Below, piece after piece: positions 27,352-38,314 of a stretch of 64,000 bases of DNA (position 1 is its first letter; every line of letters begins with the position of its first letter). The DNA is from Gardnerella vaginalis (GTDB lineage Bacteria > Actinomycetota > Actinomycetes > Actinomycetales > Bifidobacteriaceae): positions 174,740-238,739 of the forward strand of contig NZ_KQ961857.1 of the NCBI RefSeq assembly GCF_001563665.1, given 5' to 3'. The position numbers were made by a program, and so were the translations under genes. Under the pieces are notes generated by a model. That model made no database searches. It was not told where the DNA came from and saw only the letters and a list, made by a program, of their open reading frames with translations.

Positions 27352-28785
27352 ATGGTGACTTCACGCCACCCTCAAAACTATGAGAGGAACGAGAGCATTT
27401 CAAGATTCCGTTCTCCAAGACATAGTCTTGATTTTAATGTCAACAATCGCTTACGAAAAATAATATGCATGAGCATTGTTGCAATATTGACCTTCTTCTC
27501 AACAATTGCAACCGCAGTATGGTCAGACTTTAGCACGACTATAAGCAATAGATCTATAAAAGTAATTCATAATCCTGGAAGCAAAAAAGCTGAAGAACCT
27601 GTTGATCCTAATGCTGGAAAACCTATAAACTTCCTTCTTCTTGGACAAGACACTCGCGAAGGCAAAAATAATAATTTTGCACATGATGGCGAAGAAAACC
27701 ACCAATCAGATACTGCAATGGTTGTACAAATTAGCGCAGATCGTTCTTATGTTAATTTAGTTTCTATTCCAAGAGATTCTATAGTAAATGCGCCTGGATG
27801 CAACACTTCCAGAGGATACGTTCCAGCTCGAAGAAACGTAATGTTTAATTCAATATTCGCTGCTGGATATTCTCGCGGAAGAGATCTAGCATCAGCTGCA
27901 AGCTGCTCTCTAAAAGCCGTCAATACTCTTACTGGACTTAACATTGATAACTTTATTGTGGCTGATTTCAACGGTTTGAGCGAAATGATTAACGCAATTG
28001 GTGGCGTTACACTATGTATTCCTGCTAATACGCATGACCGTTACACTGGAATCACTTTAAAGCGCGGATTGCAACATCTCGATGGTGTTACAGCAACTCA
28101 ATACGCTAGAATGCGACACGATACTGCAAGCGATGGCTCTGATATTATGCGCACAACGCGTCAGCAATACTTAGTAAAACAATTAGTACATCAAGCTTTA
28201 TCTAAGAATTTATTTACTCAATCAGGGCAACTATATCAACTCGCTAAATCTGCTTTAAATTCTTTGAATATCAGTTCAGGACTTGCAAATCCTGCTACCT
28301 TAGTTGGAATAGCAGTAAGCTTAAGACACTTGGATACTTCAAAGATATACGCTAGAACAATACCGATTACAACTGATCCTACAAATCCTAATCGCGTTGT
28401 ATGGGATTACTCTGCAGAAAACATATGGCAAGCAATGCGCGAAAATAAGCCTATTATAGAAAATGCAAATTCTTCTGCATCGCCTAAGCGCAAAGGAAAG
28501 TCACAAAAACGTAAAAACGTTAATAGCAACAATTCTTCTAACGAAAAGTCATCTTCTAGCGAAAATGCAAAAGATGAAAGCAACTCTTCGCAAGAATCTC
28601 AATATGGAAAAATAGATCCTAATACAGGCTTAGCAAAAGATAGATTAGGAAGACTAGTAGATCCTAATACAGGCGGAATTGTAAATCCAAAAGATGGAAC
28701 TATACGAGATCCTTCCACTGGATACTATATGGGTATTGCAGATAAATATTTGAACAATACTATATGCGCTGTGCCAAAATCATAA
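27352..28785 (+). CDS. LytR-CpsA-Psr (LCP) family protein
   Basis: 477 residues. A single membrane segment (about 37-60) precedes the extracellular LCP domain: FLLLGQDTREG, DTAMVVQISADRSYVNLVSIPRDS (pyrophosphate-binding Arg) and YARMRHDTASDGSDIMRTTRQQ. LCP enzymes ligate undecaprenyl-linked glycopolymers to peptidoglycan. The C-terminus is a Lys/Ser/Asn-rich stretch followed by IDPNTG, VDPNTGG, IVNPKDG and RDPSTGY, a repetitive Asp/Asn/Gly motif of unknown role. AGAAGG lies upstream of the ATG. It is in tandem with a second LCP gene. Confidence 0.93.
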   Translation: MVTSRHPQNYERNESISRFRSPRHSLDFNVNNRLRKIICMSIVAILTFFSTIATAVWSDFSTTISNRSIKVIHNPGSKKAEEPVDPNAGKPINFLLLGQDTREGKNNNFAHDGEENHQSDTAMVVQISADRSYVNLVSIPRDSIVNAPGCNTSRGYVPARRNVMFNSIFAAGYSRGRDLASAASCSLKAVNTLTGLNIDNFIVADFNGLSEMINAIGGVTLCIPANTHDRYTGITLKRGLQHLDGVTATQYARMRHDTASDGSDIMRTTRQQYLVKQLVHQALSKNLFTQSGQLYQLAKSALNSLNISSGLANPATLVGIAVSLRHLDTSKIYARTIPITTDPTNPNRVVWDYSAENIWQAMRENKPIIENANSSASPKRKGKSQKRKNVNSNNSSNEKSSSSENAKDESNSSQESQYGKIDPNTGLAKDRLGRLVDPNTGGIVNPKDGTIRDPSTGYYMGIADKYLNNTICAVPKS

Positions 28786-28879
28786 GTTTGACATTTATAG
28801 AGTAACGTTCTAGTAAAAGTAGATGCATATAATTCTAGAAGTTAGCATAGCTTTTTTATAAGAATTAAAGGGGCATATA

Positions 28880-30295
28880 ATGAGTGACAAAAGTTCAGAT
28901 GACGCTTATAAAAGTGAGCAGAATCCGAGTTTTCCACCATCGTATAAGCCTAGCTCTAAAAGACATACTTCTAAATCAGGCTATGATAACGGCTATGATA
29001 ACACTGTGCTGCCGCAATTTTCTCCACAAAATGTTAAGCAAAGATCTTCTAAAAGACATAATGCAAACAGCATAAAAGCAAGCGCATACCAAAATTCAAA
29101 TGAACTAAATGCTAATATTCCGCCTAGCTTTGCTCCAAACTCTGCTAAACGTAAAACATCTTCGTCTAGTAATGTGATAAGTACATCAAATTACGAAAAC
29201 GCTTCGAGTAATAGCGCTTATGCTAGCACGCAAAATTCAAGCACAAATAATGCAAATAGTGCAAATATTTCAAGAAATAATTCAGATTCATATATTTACG
29301 AAAATAGTACTAACAATAACAGCAATAATAGCAATCACAAAAAACGTAAAAAACATTATGTGCTTATAACAATATCTTTATTACTCTCAATACTGCTTAT
29401 TGTTGCAGCTATATTAGGCTTTAACGCATACCATTTCGTTGAATCCAACATGAAAAAAACTGCATGGACTACGAATACTCCAGACACTCAAGAAAAAACA
29501 TGGCTTATATTAGGTTCTGACCAGCGCGAAGGAGCAGAAGCTAAAGAGATTACTGGATTTAGAATGGACACTATTCTAGTTTTAACAAAGCCTGTGAACG
29601 GACACAGCTCACTCATATCAATACCAAGAGATTCGTTAGTTTCTATAAATAATAGAAGAATGAAAATAAACTCTGTTGCACAAATATTTGGCAAACCTGC
29701 ACTAACAAAAGTAGTAGAAAGTATTACAGGTCATCATATTGATCATGTTGCAGAAATTAGATTTGAAGGATTAACTAGAGTAGTTGATTCAATGGACGGC
29801 GTTGAGCTTTGTTACAATCGCACTGTTAAAGATAGATTTAGCGGACTCGATTGGAAAGCTGGATGCCATCATTCAAATGGAGCTACAGCATTAGCTTTTG
29901 CGAGAATGCGACATGGCGATCCAGAGTCTGATTTTGGACGCGCGAAAAGACAACGAATGGTAATTTCTGCAATAATAAAGAAAGCTTCATCAAAAGACAC
30001 TCTAACTAACTTTGATAAAGTTAAAAAACTTTCTCAAGCAGGACTTAATTCTATAATATTTGACGAAAATTCAACTCCAATGTCTTTAATAGATATGGAG
30101 CTCGCGTTTAAAGATGCAACAGGAGCTGACGGAATATCTGGAACCGTTTACTGGACGAATCCAAATTATATTATTCGAGGAATCGGATCGTCTGTATTGT
30201 TAGACGATTCGAAGAATATTGAATTATTTAATCAACTATCTGCAGGAACTCATGCTCCAGGAAGCGTTGGTACGCTTGCAGAAATGACACATTAA
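28880..30295 (+). CDS. LytR-CpsA-Psr (LCP) family protein, second copy
   Basis: 471 residues. A long Ser/Asn/Lys-rich cytoplasmic N-terminus (about 1-155) precedes one membrane segment (HYVLITISLLLSILLIVAAI) and then the LCP domain: WLILGSDQREG, MDTILVL, SLISIPRDS, FARMRHGDPESDFGRAKRQ. It has the same ligase-type role as the upstream paralogue. AAAGGGG lies before the ATG. It ends 43 bp before a perfect hairpin (30338-30363). Confidence 0.92.
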   Translation: MSDKSSDDAYKSEQNPSFPPSYKPSSKRHTSKSGYDNGYDNTVLPQFSPQNVKQRSSKRHNANSIKASAYQNSNELNANIPPSFAPNSAKRKTSSSSNVISTSNYENASSNSAYASTQNSSTNNANSANISRNNSDSYIYENSTNNNSNNSNHKKRKKHYVLITISLLLSILLIVAAILGFNAYHFVESNMKKTAWTTNTPDTQEKTWLILGSDQREGAEAKEITGFRMDTILVLTKPVNGHSSLISIPRDSLVSINNRRMKINSVAQIFGKPALTKVVESITGHHIDHVAEIRFEGLTRVVDSMDGVELCYNRTVKDRFSGLDWKAGCHHSNGATALAFARMRHGDPESDFGRAKRQRMVISAIIKKASSKDTLTNFDKVKKLSQAGLNSIIFDENSTPMSLIDMELAFKDATGADGISGTVYWTNPNYIIRGIGSSVLLDDSKNIELFNQLSAGTHAPGSVGTLAEMTH

Positions 30296-30337
30296 ATAGT
30301 CAACTTGTTGTGCTCAAACGCGCTAAGAAGAAAATTG

Positions 30338-30363
30338 TGTGTTAGTAAATAATTACTAACACA
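30338..30363. terminator. Perfect hairpin after the second LCP gene
   Basis: tgtgttagtaa (30338-30348) and ttactaacaca (30353-30363) form an 11-bp stem with a 4-nt loop. There is no T-tract after it, so it may be an RNA-stability element instead. Confidence 0.45.
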
Positions 30364-30517
30364 TGTGTAGCCACTAAACAAATGTATAGTTACTGAATAG
30401 AACTATGTGTTATAGACAAAAATGTAGTTCAATGAACAAAATATAGGTTATGCTAACTTCTGACCACATAAACATATTTTTCTTGCTTTTAAGAGAGCTC
30501 AACGCAATCATAGTTTT

Positions 30518-32524
30518 ATGAAAACTAGCACACAACGAGCACTTATAAAAATGCAAATAATAGCGAGCATTATGCCAATTATTGCAAATATAACTATAGT
30601 TGTTATATCTTTCATACAACACCAATGGATGATGATTGCTATGATAATACCAAGCACAATGATGTATCTCGCTAACATTATTCCGCAGCTAATACAACAA
30701 CATGCATCAATTGATAAAAATATTACATTTATTGATTCACTCAAAAATAAAAGCGAACGCGAAGAAAGTGATTCTAACGGCAGTAAATCCTGTGTAAGCT
30801 ATTGCAAAATAAGCAATTTGAAAGCAAATAATACTAATTATGCTAATAGTTTTGCAAGCTCAAAAAGCTCTGAATTAGTCACAAAATCCAATGAATCTGT
30901 ACAATACAACAGCGCTAACAGCAGCAGTGCTAACAACGACAAACTCGAAAATAATCCTGACAATATAAATCCAATAATTTTAGAAAAAATATTATTAAAT
31001 AATAAAAGCAATGCTACAAGTAATTTTCATAACAAAAATATTGCTTTAATCATGCCTCCTTGGAGAGAAATAGTAAGACAATGGCTTCTTTCACTTAATT
31101 CCACAAACACTAAATATCAGAGCAGATACAACACACCACAAGCGCAAACACAAGCTAAATCTATGCAAAGGCAACTTATAGCTACAATCGGAGTCAAAAA
31201 TTGCGGATACATGAATATTGATTTAGTTAAAAATGGACCGCACGCTTTAGTTGCAGGCACAACAGGATCTGGAAAATCAATTTTACTAACAACATGGTGT
31301 TTATCTCTCGCTTTCAAATATCCGCCAAGCGTATTGAGATTCGTGTTTATGGATTTTAAAGGAGGAGCAACTTTCGATTCCTTAGCGAATCTTCCACATA
31401 GCATTGGAAATGTTGGAGATTTGAATCTTAAACATGCAACTAGAGCATTGCAAGGATTAGAACAAGAGTTAGATAGACGAGAAAGACTAGTAGCTCAACA
31501 AGGATGCAACAATATTACTCAAGTAAAACCTTATGAACCTTCTATAGTTATTGTTATAGACGAATTTCACGCATTAAAAGATCAACTTCCGCACTATATG
31601 AACAGGCTCATACGAATTGCTTCAGTTGGAAGATCTTTAGGAATGCATATTATTGCTTGCACGCAAAATCCTTTAGGACAAGTTAATGCAGATATGAAAG
31701 CAAATATGTCTATTAACTTATGCTTACGAGTAAGAGATGCCTTACAATCTCACGAATTATTAGGATCTTCGTGTGCAGCATACATAAATCCACAATATCC
31801 TGGTGGAGCATATTGCAATATTGGAGAAGGGATAATAGCAATGAGATGCGCTCCAATAGCAAATATTGAAACTTTTATAAAAGGAATCTTACTCGCAGGA
31901 AAATTTTATAATTTCGCTCAAGCAAAACAATTATTTAGCGCACCTTTACAATCATTCGTTACTGAAAAACAATTAGAAAAATACAGTGTACAAAACGAAA
32001 TTTCTACATTAAATGGAAATTCTATAAGAATAGGATTATTGGATGATGGCATAAAATTATACTCAGCTCTTTTACCGTTAAACATTGGAAACATAGCGAT
32101 TATCGGATCACACGGTCGCGGAAAAACTAATGTGCTTAAACTTATTGCTAAATTATTAAATAAACCTATGCAAGATGGATATTATGAGAAAAATACAGCT
32201 TCTACTATTATTGTTGATAATGCTGATTGCCTCATAGAACCATTAAGCAATAATCCAAATGCATTAAAATTCCAAAAAGAATTAACTTCTTCAAACACAG
32301 TTATTTTTAGCGTTAAAACAGTTAGAGGATTGCGATTACCTGATCAAGCTCCAGTTCGCATAATATTTCCAACTGGAGATTCAGGAACAGATACAATGCT
32401 TGGAATACCTACAAAAATACAACAATCTTTATGCGCTGACGACTATAATACTTCAGGGCGCGCTATTCTAATCTATTCTGGAAACGCTTATTTAATTCAA
32501 TTAGCTTATTGTGAAAATACTTAA
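30518..32524 (+). CDS. FtsK/SpoIIIE-type ATPase resembling type VII EccC
   Basis: 668 residues. Two N-terminal membrane segments (about 10-60) are followed by a Ser/Asn-rich linker and a strong FtsK/SpoIIIE domain: Walker A AGTTGSGKS, DFKGGATF (typical of EccC/YukB), Walker B IVIVIDEFHAL. A second, weaker domain has IIGSHGRGKT and TIIVDNADCL. EccC-type proteins power export of WXG100 substrates. No WXG100, EccB, EccD or EccE partner is in this window, and chromosome translocation as in FtsK cannot be excluded. No clear ribosome site precedes the ATG. Confidence 0.82.
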   Translation: MKTSTQRALIKMQIIASIMPIIANITIVVISFIQHQWMMIAMIIPSTMMYLANIIPQLIQQHASIDKNITFIDSLKNKSEREESDSNGSKSCVSYCKISNLKANNTNYANSFASSKSSELVTKSNESVQYNSANSSSANNDKLENNPDNINPIILEKILLNNKSNATSNFHNKNIALIMPPWREIVRQWLLSLNSTNTKYQSRYNTPQAQTQAKSMQRQLIATIGVKNCGYMNIDLVKNGPHALVAGTTGSGKSILLTTWCLSLAFKYPPSVLRFVFMDFKGGATFDSLANLPHSIGNVGDLNLKHATRALQGLEQELDRRERLVAQQGCNNITQVKPYEPSIVIVIDEFHALKDQLPHYMNRLIRIASVGRSLGMHIIACTQNPLGQVNADMKANMSINLCLRVRDALQSHELLGSSCAAYINPQYPGGAYCNIGEGIIAMRCAPIANIETFIKGILLAGKFYNFAQAKQLFSAPLQSFVTEKQLEKYSVQNEISTLNGNSIRIGLLDDGIKLYSALLPLNIGNIAIIGSHGRGKTNVLKLIAKLLNKPMQDGYYEKNTASTIIVDNADCLIEPLSNNPNALKFQKELTSSNTVIFSVKTVRGLRLPDQAPVRIIFPTGDSGTDTMLGIPTKIQQSLCADDYNTSGRAILIYSGNAYLIQLAYCENT

Positions 32525-32704
32525 ATAGCTATTCGCGTGAATTTAATATTCTACAACTTAAGCTTAGAGTCAAGAAATAAAACACCTCGCAAATAAATTC
32601 ATATTTAACTAAAGTTTGCAAAACTCTTGAAAAAAATTATTATTCATGATTTCCTTACATACGGGGGATTTTTTACTCTTTTAGATAGCGAGGTTTACTC
32701 ACAC

Positions 32705-32977
32705 ATGAGCAATTTGTTTAATTGGCGTACAAAAGCAGCCTGCAGAGATAAAGACCCAGAGCTGTTTTTCCCAGTTGGTAACACAGGGCTTTCATACCAG
32801 CAAATTGAGGAAGCAAAGTCCGTATGCCGCTCATGCAAAGTATCTGACTCATGCTTAAGGTGCGCGTTAGAAACAAACCAAGATTATGGAATTTGGGGCG
32901 GATTGAGCGAAGAAGAACGCAGATCGCTCAAAAGACGCGCAATGCGCGCGCGCAGACATCACGAATCAGACTTATAA
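32705..32977 (+). CDS. whiB1: WhiB-family iron-sulfur regulator, WhiB1-like
   Basis: 90 residues. The four cluster ligands are C13 in AACRDKDPELFFPVG, C41, C44 and C50, then GIWGG (62-66) and the basic tail KRRAMRARRHH. The pattern WRxKAxCRDxDPELFFPVGN is that of M. tuberculosis WhiB1, and the convergent PdtaS-like kinase matches that neighbourhood. It has an extra cysteine, C53. WhiB1 binds a [4Fe-4S] cluster and partners the main sigma factor. I reject a TTG start 26 codons upstream: the ATG at 32705 fits the family start. Confidence 0.93.
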   Translation: MSNLFNWRTKAACRDKDPELFFPVGNTGLSYQQIEEAKSVCRSCKVSDSCLRCALETNQDYGIWGGLSEEERRSLKRRAMRARRHHESDL

Positions 32978-32987
32978 AGCTTAAAGG

Positions 32988-34472
32988 TTACATAACTCCT
33001 GGAACGCGAAGTTTAATATCTAACACTACTCGAGTGCCACCTTCATGACGTTGCTCCCAGCGAACCGTTCCTCCAAAATCATTTGTAACAAAAGTATTTA
33101 TAAGCTGAGTGCCTAATCCAGATCCTGAAGAACGCGCCATGCCGTGAGAAGACTCGCTATCGATTCCATCTCCATCGTCTTCAACCATAATATTCAGGTT
33201 ATCTCCTCCGCGACCAACTGAAATCTTAATATGACCTGATTCTTTATCTTCAAAACCATGTTCAACAGCGTTAGTAACTAATTCAGTAAGAACCAAAGAT
33301 AAAGGCGTTGCATCTTGAGCTGCTAACATTCCGAATTTACCAACGAAGTCAATGCTAATCTTTTGATTTTGGGAAGCTAATTCTATAGACATTTTAAGCA
33401 AACTAGAAATAACTTTATCAAAATCAACAACTTCGTCTGCAGTTTGACTTAAACCTTCATGCACAAGAGCAATAGTTTGAACTCTTCTTTGCGCTTCTTC
33501 CAACTCTTTACGAACTTCAGAAGACTTAGTTTTACGCGCTTGCAAACGCAAAAGCGCTGAAACAGCTTGAAGATTATTTTTCACACGATGATGAATTTCT
33601 GAAATAGTAGCATTCTTTGTTTGCAATTCTTGTTCGCGGCGAAGAACCTCTGTAACATCGCGGCATAATATTACAGCACCAGTTCTTTCACTAGGACCAT
33701 AAAGAGGCAAAGAGCGCATAGACACAATAGAATGATTTGCTTCAAGCTCACAATCAATATCTGCTTTACCACTTAAAACAAGCGGTAAGCTTTCTGGCAC
33801 AGCATCGTTTACATGTAAAAGCCTAGTACCAAATTCGCTTAAATATTCGCCAGTCATAGTATTTAATCCACCAAGACGGCGGAAGCAACTAATAGCGTTA
33901 GGAGAAGCATATCGAACAATTCCATTTGCTTCTAAGACAATAAATCCGTCAGCAACTCTAGCATTATGACGCTGATTCAACACAGAATCATGATATGGAA
34001 ATTGACTACGTGGAATCATGTCGAAAAGCGTTTTGCCAGCGTTAATACTTTCTGTTTCATATCTGCCGTTAGATTCGCGAGTTGCTAAGTTAGTTTCTCG
34101 CAAAACAAGACCTAAAGTTTTACCATTATGACGAATAGGAGCATAAACATTACATACAGTTGCTCTTCCAACAGAGCGAAGAACAGAAGAATGGAAACTT
34201 GTTTCTGACTTCATAGCCTCAGAAAGCTCATCGTGCATAGATATGTCTAACTTTTCACCAAGTAAATCTTCAGTTCTAAGAGTGATTGCTGTAGAAGGAC
34301 GGCACTGTTCAGCAACAACATAATCACCATCTCCGTTTTGAATGACTAATAGAAGATCTGCAAAACTTAAGTCAGCTATAACTTGCCAATCTGCAACTAA
34401 ATGATGAAGCCATTCGCGATCACTATCGTCAAAATCTGGACGTGTAGCAAGAATATGAGAAAAATCAGCCAT
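32988..34472 (-). CDS. pdtaS: PdtaS-like cytosolic histidine kinase (GAF-PAS-HisKA_2)
   Basis: 494 residues, matching PdtaS in length and order: N-terminal GAF-like domain (about 1-150), PAS domain (about 165-280), HisKA_2 dimerisation region with the phospho-acceptor in EIHHRVKNNLQ (H294/H295), and HATPase with N box LVTNAVEHGF and DDGDGID. There are no membrane segments. In mycobacteria PdtaS phosphorylates PdtaR, an ANTAR-domain antiterminator; no pdtaR is in the window. Convergent with whiB1. Four TTGTTTACAA-like motifs lie in its upstream region. Confidence 0.9.
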   Translation of the reverse strand: MADFSHILATRPDFDDSDREWLHHLVADWQVIADLSFADLLLVIQNGDGDYVVAEQCRPSTAITLRTEDLLGEKLDISMHDELSEAMKSETSFHSSVLRSVGRATVCNVYAPIRHNGKTLGLVLRETNLATRESNGRYETESINAGKTLFDMIPRSQFPYHDSVLNQRHNARVADGFIVLEANGIVRYASPNAISCFRRLGGLNTMTGEYLSEFGTRLLHVNDAVPESLPLVLSGKADIDCELEANHSIVSMRSLPLYGPSERTGAVILCRDVTEVLRREQELQTKNATISEIHHRVKNNLQAVSALLRLQARKTKSSEVRKELEEAQRRVQTIALVHEGLSQTADEVVDFDKVISSLLKMSIELASQNQKISIDFVGKFGMLAAQDATPLSLVLTELVTNAVEHGFEDKESGHIKISVGRGGDNLNIMVEDDGDGIDSESSHGMARSSGSGLGTQLINTFVTNDFGGTVRWEQRHEGGTRVVLDIKLRVPGVM

Positions 34473-34511
34473 ATGACAATCATATATCTAAGACACAAGA
34501 AATAACGACGC

Positions 34512-34596
34512 GGTATGTTGTTTACAAACACAGTATGTTGTTTACAATCTCTGCATACGGTATTTTGTTTACGATCGCTGTATGCTGTTTACAAAT
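34512..34596. repeat. Four TTGTTTACAA-like repeats upstream of pdtaS
   Basis: Copies at 34518-34527, 34538-34547, 34565-34573 (ending acg) and 34585-34594 (beginning c). Spacing is 20, 27 and 20 bp. They could be operator sites or a short tandem repeat. Confidence 0.6.
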
Positions 34597-34597
34597 A

Positions 34598-34632
34598 AAA
34601 CCGCTCCCCCACGTATTGTGAAGAAGCGGTTT
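34598..34632 (-). terminator. Terminator of ldh
   Basis: aaaccgct (34598-34605) and agcggttt (34625-34632) form a stem between the ldh stop and the pdtaS promoter region. The leftward transcript runs into a short U-containing stretch. Confidence 0.55.
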
Positions 34633-34693
34633 AATTGCTTCAATATGAAATTATTCTTCTAATGAAGCTTCTAATGACGCTAAACTACAAAGT

Positions 34694-35680
<987 letters not shown>

Positions 35681-35860
35681 CTATTACAACTTTCATAATG
35701 TATTTGAAACATGCTAATAATGCATGAAACACAATATTTTTATGAAGTGTAGCTCTTTTATAAGAGCCTGTGGGTATGAACACTTTTACTCTAATCGCAC
35801 CACCGGAATTTGTAAAAACAAATCAAGCTCTTAATTTAATAAACCAAACTTTTAAAACTT

Positions 35861-37342
35861 TCACAAAGATACTTTCATAAGTTTTGCAGCCAAAGAATCA
35901 TTAACATATGCAACTAGAGAAACTCCGTCATCTTCATAATCAACTTTTTCTACTACACCATTTTCACGAACTTGAGAAAGCAAAGCACACTCTGTGTAAG
36001 GCAACTTAACATTAACTTGCACTTTTGGCGAAGGCAATAGATACTCAATTCTTTGACGAAGTCGAAGAATATTATCTCCAGAAACAGCAGAAACAATAAG
36101 AGAATCCGGATATAATTTTTCTAAACGCTCTCTCTTAGCTTCACTCATACAATCAGACTTATTAAATACAAGCAATTGCGTAATATCTTCTACTCCATCA
36201 ATTGAACTTAAAACTTCGTTCACTGCTTCAATTTGAGATACTGGGTCAGGATGAGAACCATCAACAACGTGTAAAATCACATCAGCTTGACTCACCTCTT
36301 CTAGCGTAGATTTGAATGCTTCTACTAGCTGAGTAGGAAGTCTACGAACAAATCCTACGGTATCTACGAGGGTATAACTACGACCGTCTTTACTACGATT
36401 GTGGCGAACAGCAGTATCCAACGTAGCAAATAAAGCGTTTTCAACTAGTTCTTCTGAACCAGTAATTTTGTTAATAATGGAAGATTTTCCAGCGTTAGTG
36501 TATCCAACAACAGCAACAGTCGGTATATTTTGACGTCTACGAGATCCACGTTTAACATCTCGAGCTGGAGCCATATGTTCAATATCTTTTCGCAATTTAG
36601 AAATACGATTCCTAATAGCACGCCGATCCATTTCAATTTTTGTTTCACCAGGACCTCTTGAACCGATTCCAGCATCTCCTGCAGCTCTACCTCCAGCCTG
36701 CCTAGAAAGAGCAGCGCCCCAACCTCTAAGTCTAGGAAGCATATATTGCAATTGTGCTAGTTCAACTTGAGCTTTACCTTCACGACTCGTAGCATGCTGA
36801 GCAAAAATATCTAAAATCACAGCAGTTCTGTCAACAACTTTAACTTTAGTAGCATCTTCTAAAGCTCTGCGCTGACTTGGTGGCAAATCATCATCAACTA
36901 TGATAGTATCCGCATCATTTAGCGAAACTACTTGCGCAAGCTCTCTAGCTTTTCCAGAACCAACATAAGTAGCAGCATCAGGCTTATATCTTTGCTGCAA
37001 TAAACCATCACAAACAACTGCACCAGCTGTTTGAGCTAAAGCTGCAAGTTCTCTTAATGACTCTTCCGCTTGAGAAAGAGTGCTATTTACACTTGACCAA
37101 ACGCCTACTAGCACAACACGCTCAAGACGAAGTTTTCTATATTCAACTTCAGTAACATCTTGCAACTCACCGAGTCCCGCAACTCGTTTTAACGCATTAT
37201 GTGATTCACGATTCTGCCAAGCTTCATCATGTTTCTCTTTAGAAGAAGACGAATCAAGTAGGACTTCTGAATGCTCTGAAAGAAACGCATTTGAATTACT
37301 AAAACTAGAATTACTCTCGCTATTAGCATTAAAATCTACCAT
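35861..37342 (-). CDS. hflX: Ribosome-associated GTPase HflX
   Basis: 493 residues. An HflX N-terminal domain (with YVGSGKARELA) and helical GDAGIGSRGPGETKIE linker precede the GTPase domain: G1 VGYTNAGKS, G3 DTVGF, G4 FNKSD. HflX dissociates stalled or stressed ribosomes. AGGGGA before the ATG supports the start. The N-terminal 40 residues are a Ser/Asn-rich extension. Confidence 0.95.
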   Translation of the reverse strand: MVDFNANSESNSSFSNSNAFLSEHSEVLLDSSSSKEKHDEAWQNRESHNALKRVAGLGELQDVTEVEYRKLRLERVVLVGVWSSVNSTLSQAEESLRELAALAQTAGAVVCDGLLQQRYKPDAATYVGSGKARELAQVVSLNDADTIIVDDDLPPSQRRALEDATKVKVVDRTAVILDIFAQHATSREGKAQVELAQLQYMLPRLRGWGAALSRQAGGRAAGDAGIGSRGPGETKIEMDRRAIRNRISKLRKDIEHMAPARDVKRGSRRRQNIPTVAVVGYTNAGKSSIINKITGSEELVENALFATLDTAVRHNRSKDGRSYTLVDTVGFVRRLPTQLVEAFKSTLEEVSQADVILHVVDGSHPDPVSQIEAVNEVLSSIDGVEDITQLLVFNKSDCMSEAKRERLEKLYPDSLIVSAVSGDNILRLRQRIEYLLPSPKVQVNVKLPYTECALLSQVRENGVVEKVDYEDDGVSLVAYVNDSLAAKLMKVSL

Positions 37343-37527
37343 TTGTCCCCTACTCTAGTTTGACGCAACTAGCATTTTACAACGTTTGTTTTATTATTGT
37401 GATTTGAGAAGACATAATAAAACTTGAATATAATAAAGCAAAATAAACAACAAGAAAAACAGAATAAAACGGAAATAAAACAGTAATAAAACAGAAAAAA
37501 GTGTAAAACGGATTGCAACTAACAACA

Positions 37528-38217
37528 ATGATTAAGAACCAAAATAAAAACCAAAATCAGAACAATAATCAGAACAACACTAAAACAGTTAATAGCAAAA
37601 GTGGAGAGCAATATTTTTATGCATCTCCATCATCAAAAGACGAACGCCATACGTTGCATGTGAATTTGCGCGGTCATGACGTAAACGTGCAAGTTTCTAA
37701 TGGCGTTTTTAGCTCATCTAGATTAGATTTAGGCACATCAGTATTGCTCAAGCACGCGCCTAAACCTCCAGAAAATGGCGTATTCCTTGATATTGGATGC
37801 GGATGGGGTCCTATTGCTCTTTCACTCGGATTAGAATCTAAAAACGCTGAAATTTTCGCAATTGACGTAAACGAGCGCGCTATTGAACTTAGTGAAGTAA
37901 ACGCAAAAAACGCTGGGCTTAAAAATATTCACACTGAGATTGCACAAAATGCGCTTGAAAATGAAAAATTGGAGCATATAGACCTAATATGGTCTAATCC
38001 GCCTATTCGCGTTGGAAAAGAAGTACTACATGAAATACTTCTTACTTGGATTCCTCGTCTAAATGTAAAAGGAAAAGCTTATCTAGTTGTTCAAAAAAAT
38101 CTTGGAGCAGATTCTCTTATACCATGGCTAACTAAAAATCTTGGAGATAATTTTAACGTTATGAAATTCGCAAGCTCAAAAGGTTACAGAGTAATAGAAA
38201 TAGTTAGAAACAATTAG
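37528..38217 (+). CDS. RsmC-like class I methyltransferase
   Basis: 229 residues. SAM-binding motif FLDIGCGWGPIAL, acidic motif II FAIDVN and the catalytic SNPPIR tetrapeptide region, typical of the small-domain methyltransferases that modify guanine N2 in rRNA. A Gln/Asn-rich N-terminus (about 25 residues) precedes it. I prefer the ATG at 37528 over a TTG five codons upstream. No strong ribosome site is seen for either. Confidence 0.85.
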   Translation: MIKNQNKNQNQNNNQNNTKTVNSKSGEQYFYASPSSKDERHTLHVNLRGHDVNVQVSNGVFSSSRLDLGTSVLLKHAPKPPENGVFLDIGCGWGPIALSLGLESKNAEIFAIDVNERAIELSEVNAKNAGLKNIHTEIAQNALENEKLEHIDLIWSNPPIRVGKEVLHEILLTWIPRLNVKGKAYLVVQKNLGADSLIPWLTKNLGDNFNVMKFASSKGYRVIEIVRNN

Positions 38218-38314
38218 AAACAATAAAAACAATAAAAAAAAAACAATAAAAACAGTTAAACATTAAAACAATAAAAATTAAATATAGTAAAAACACGTAA
38301 AGAAACTATTTATT

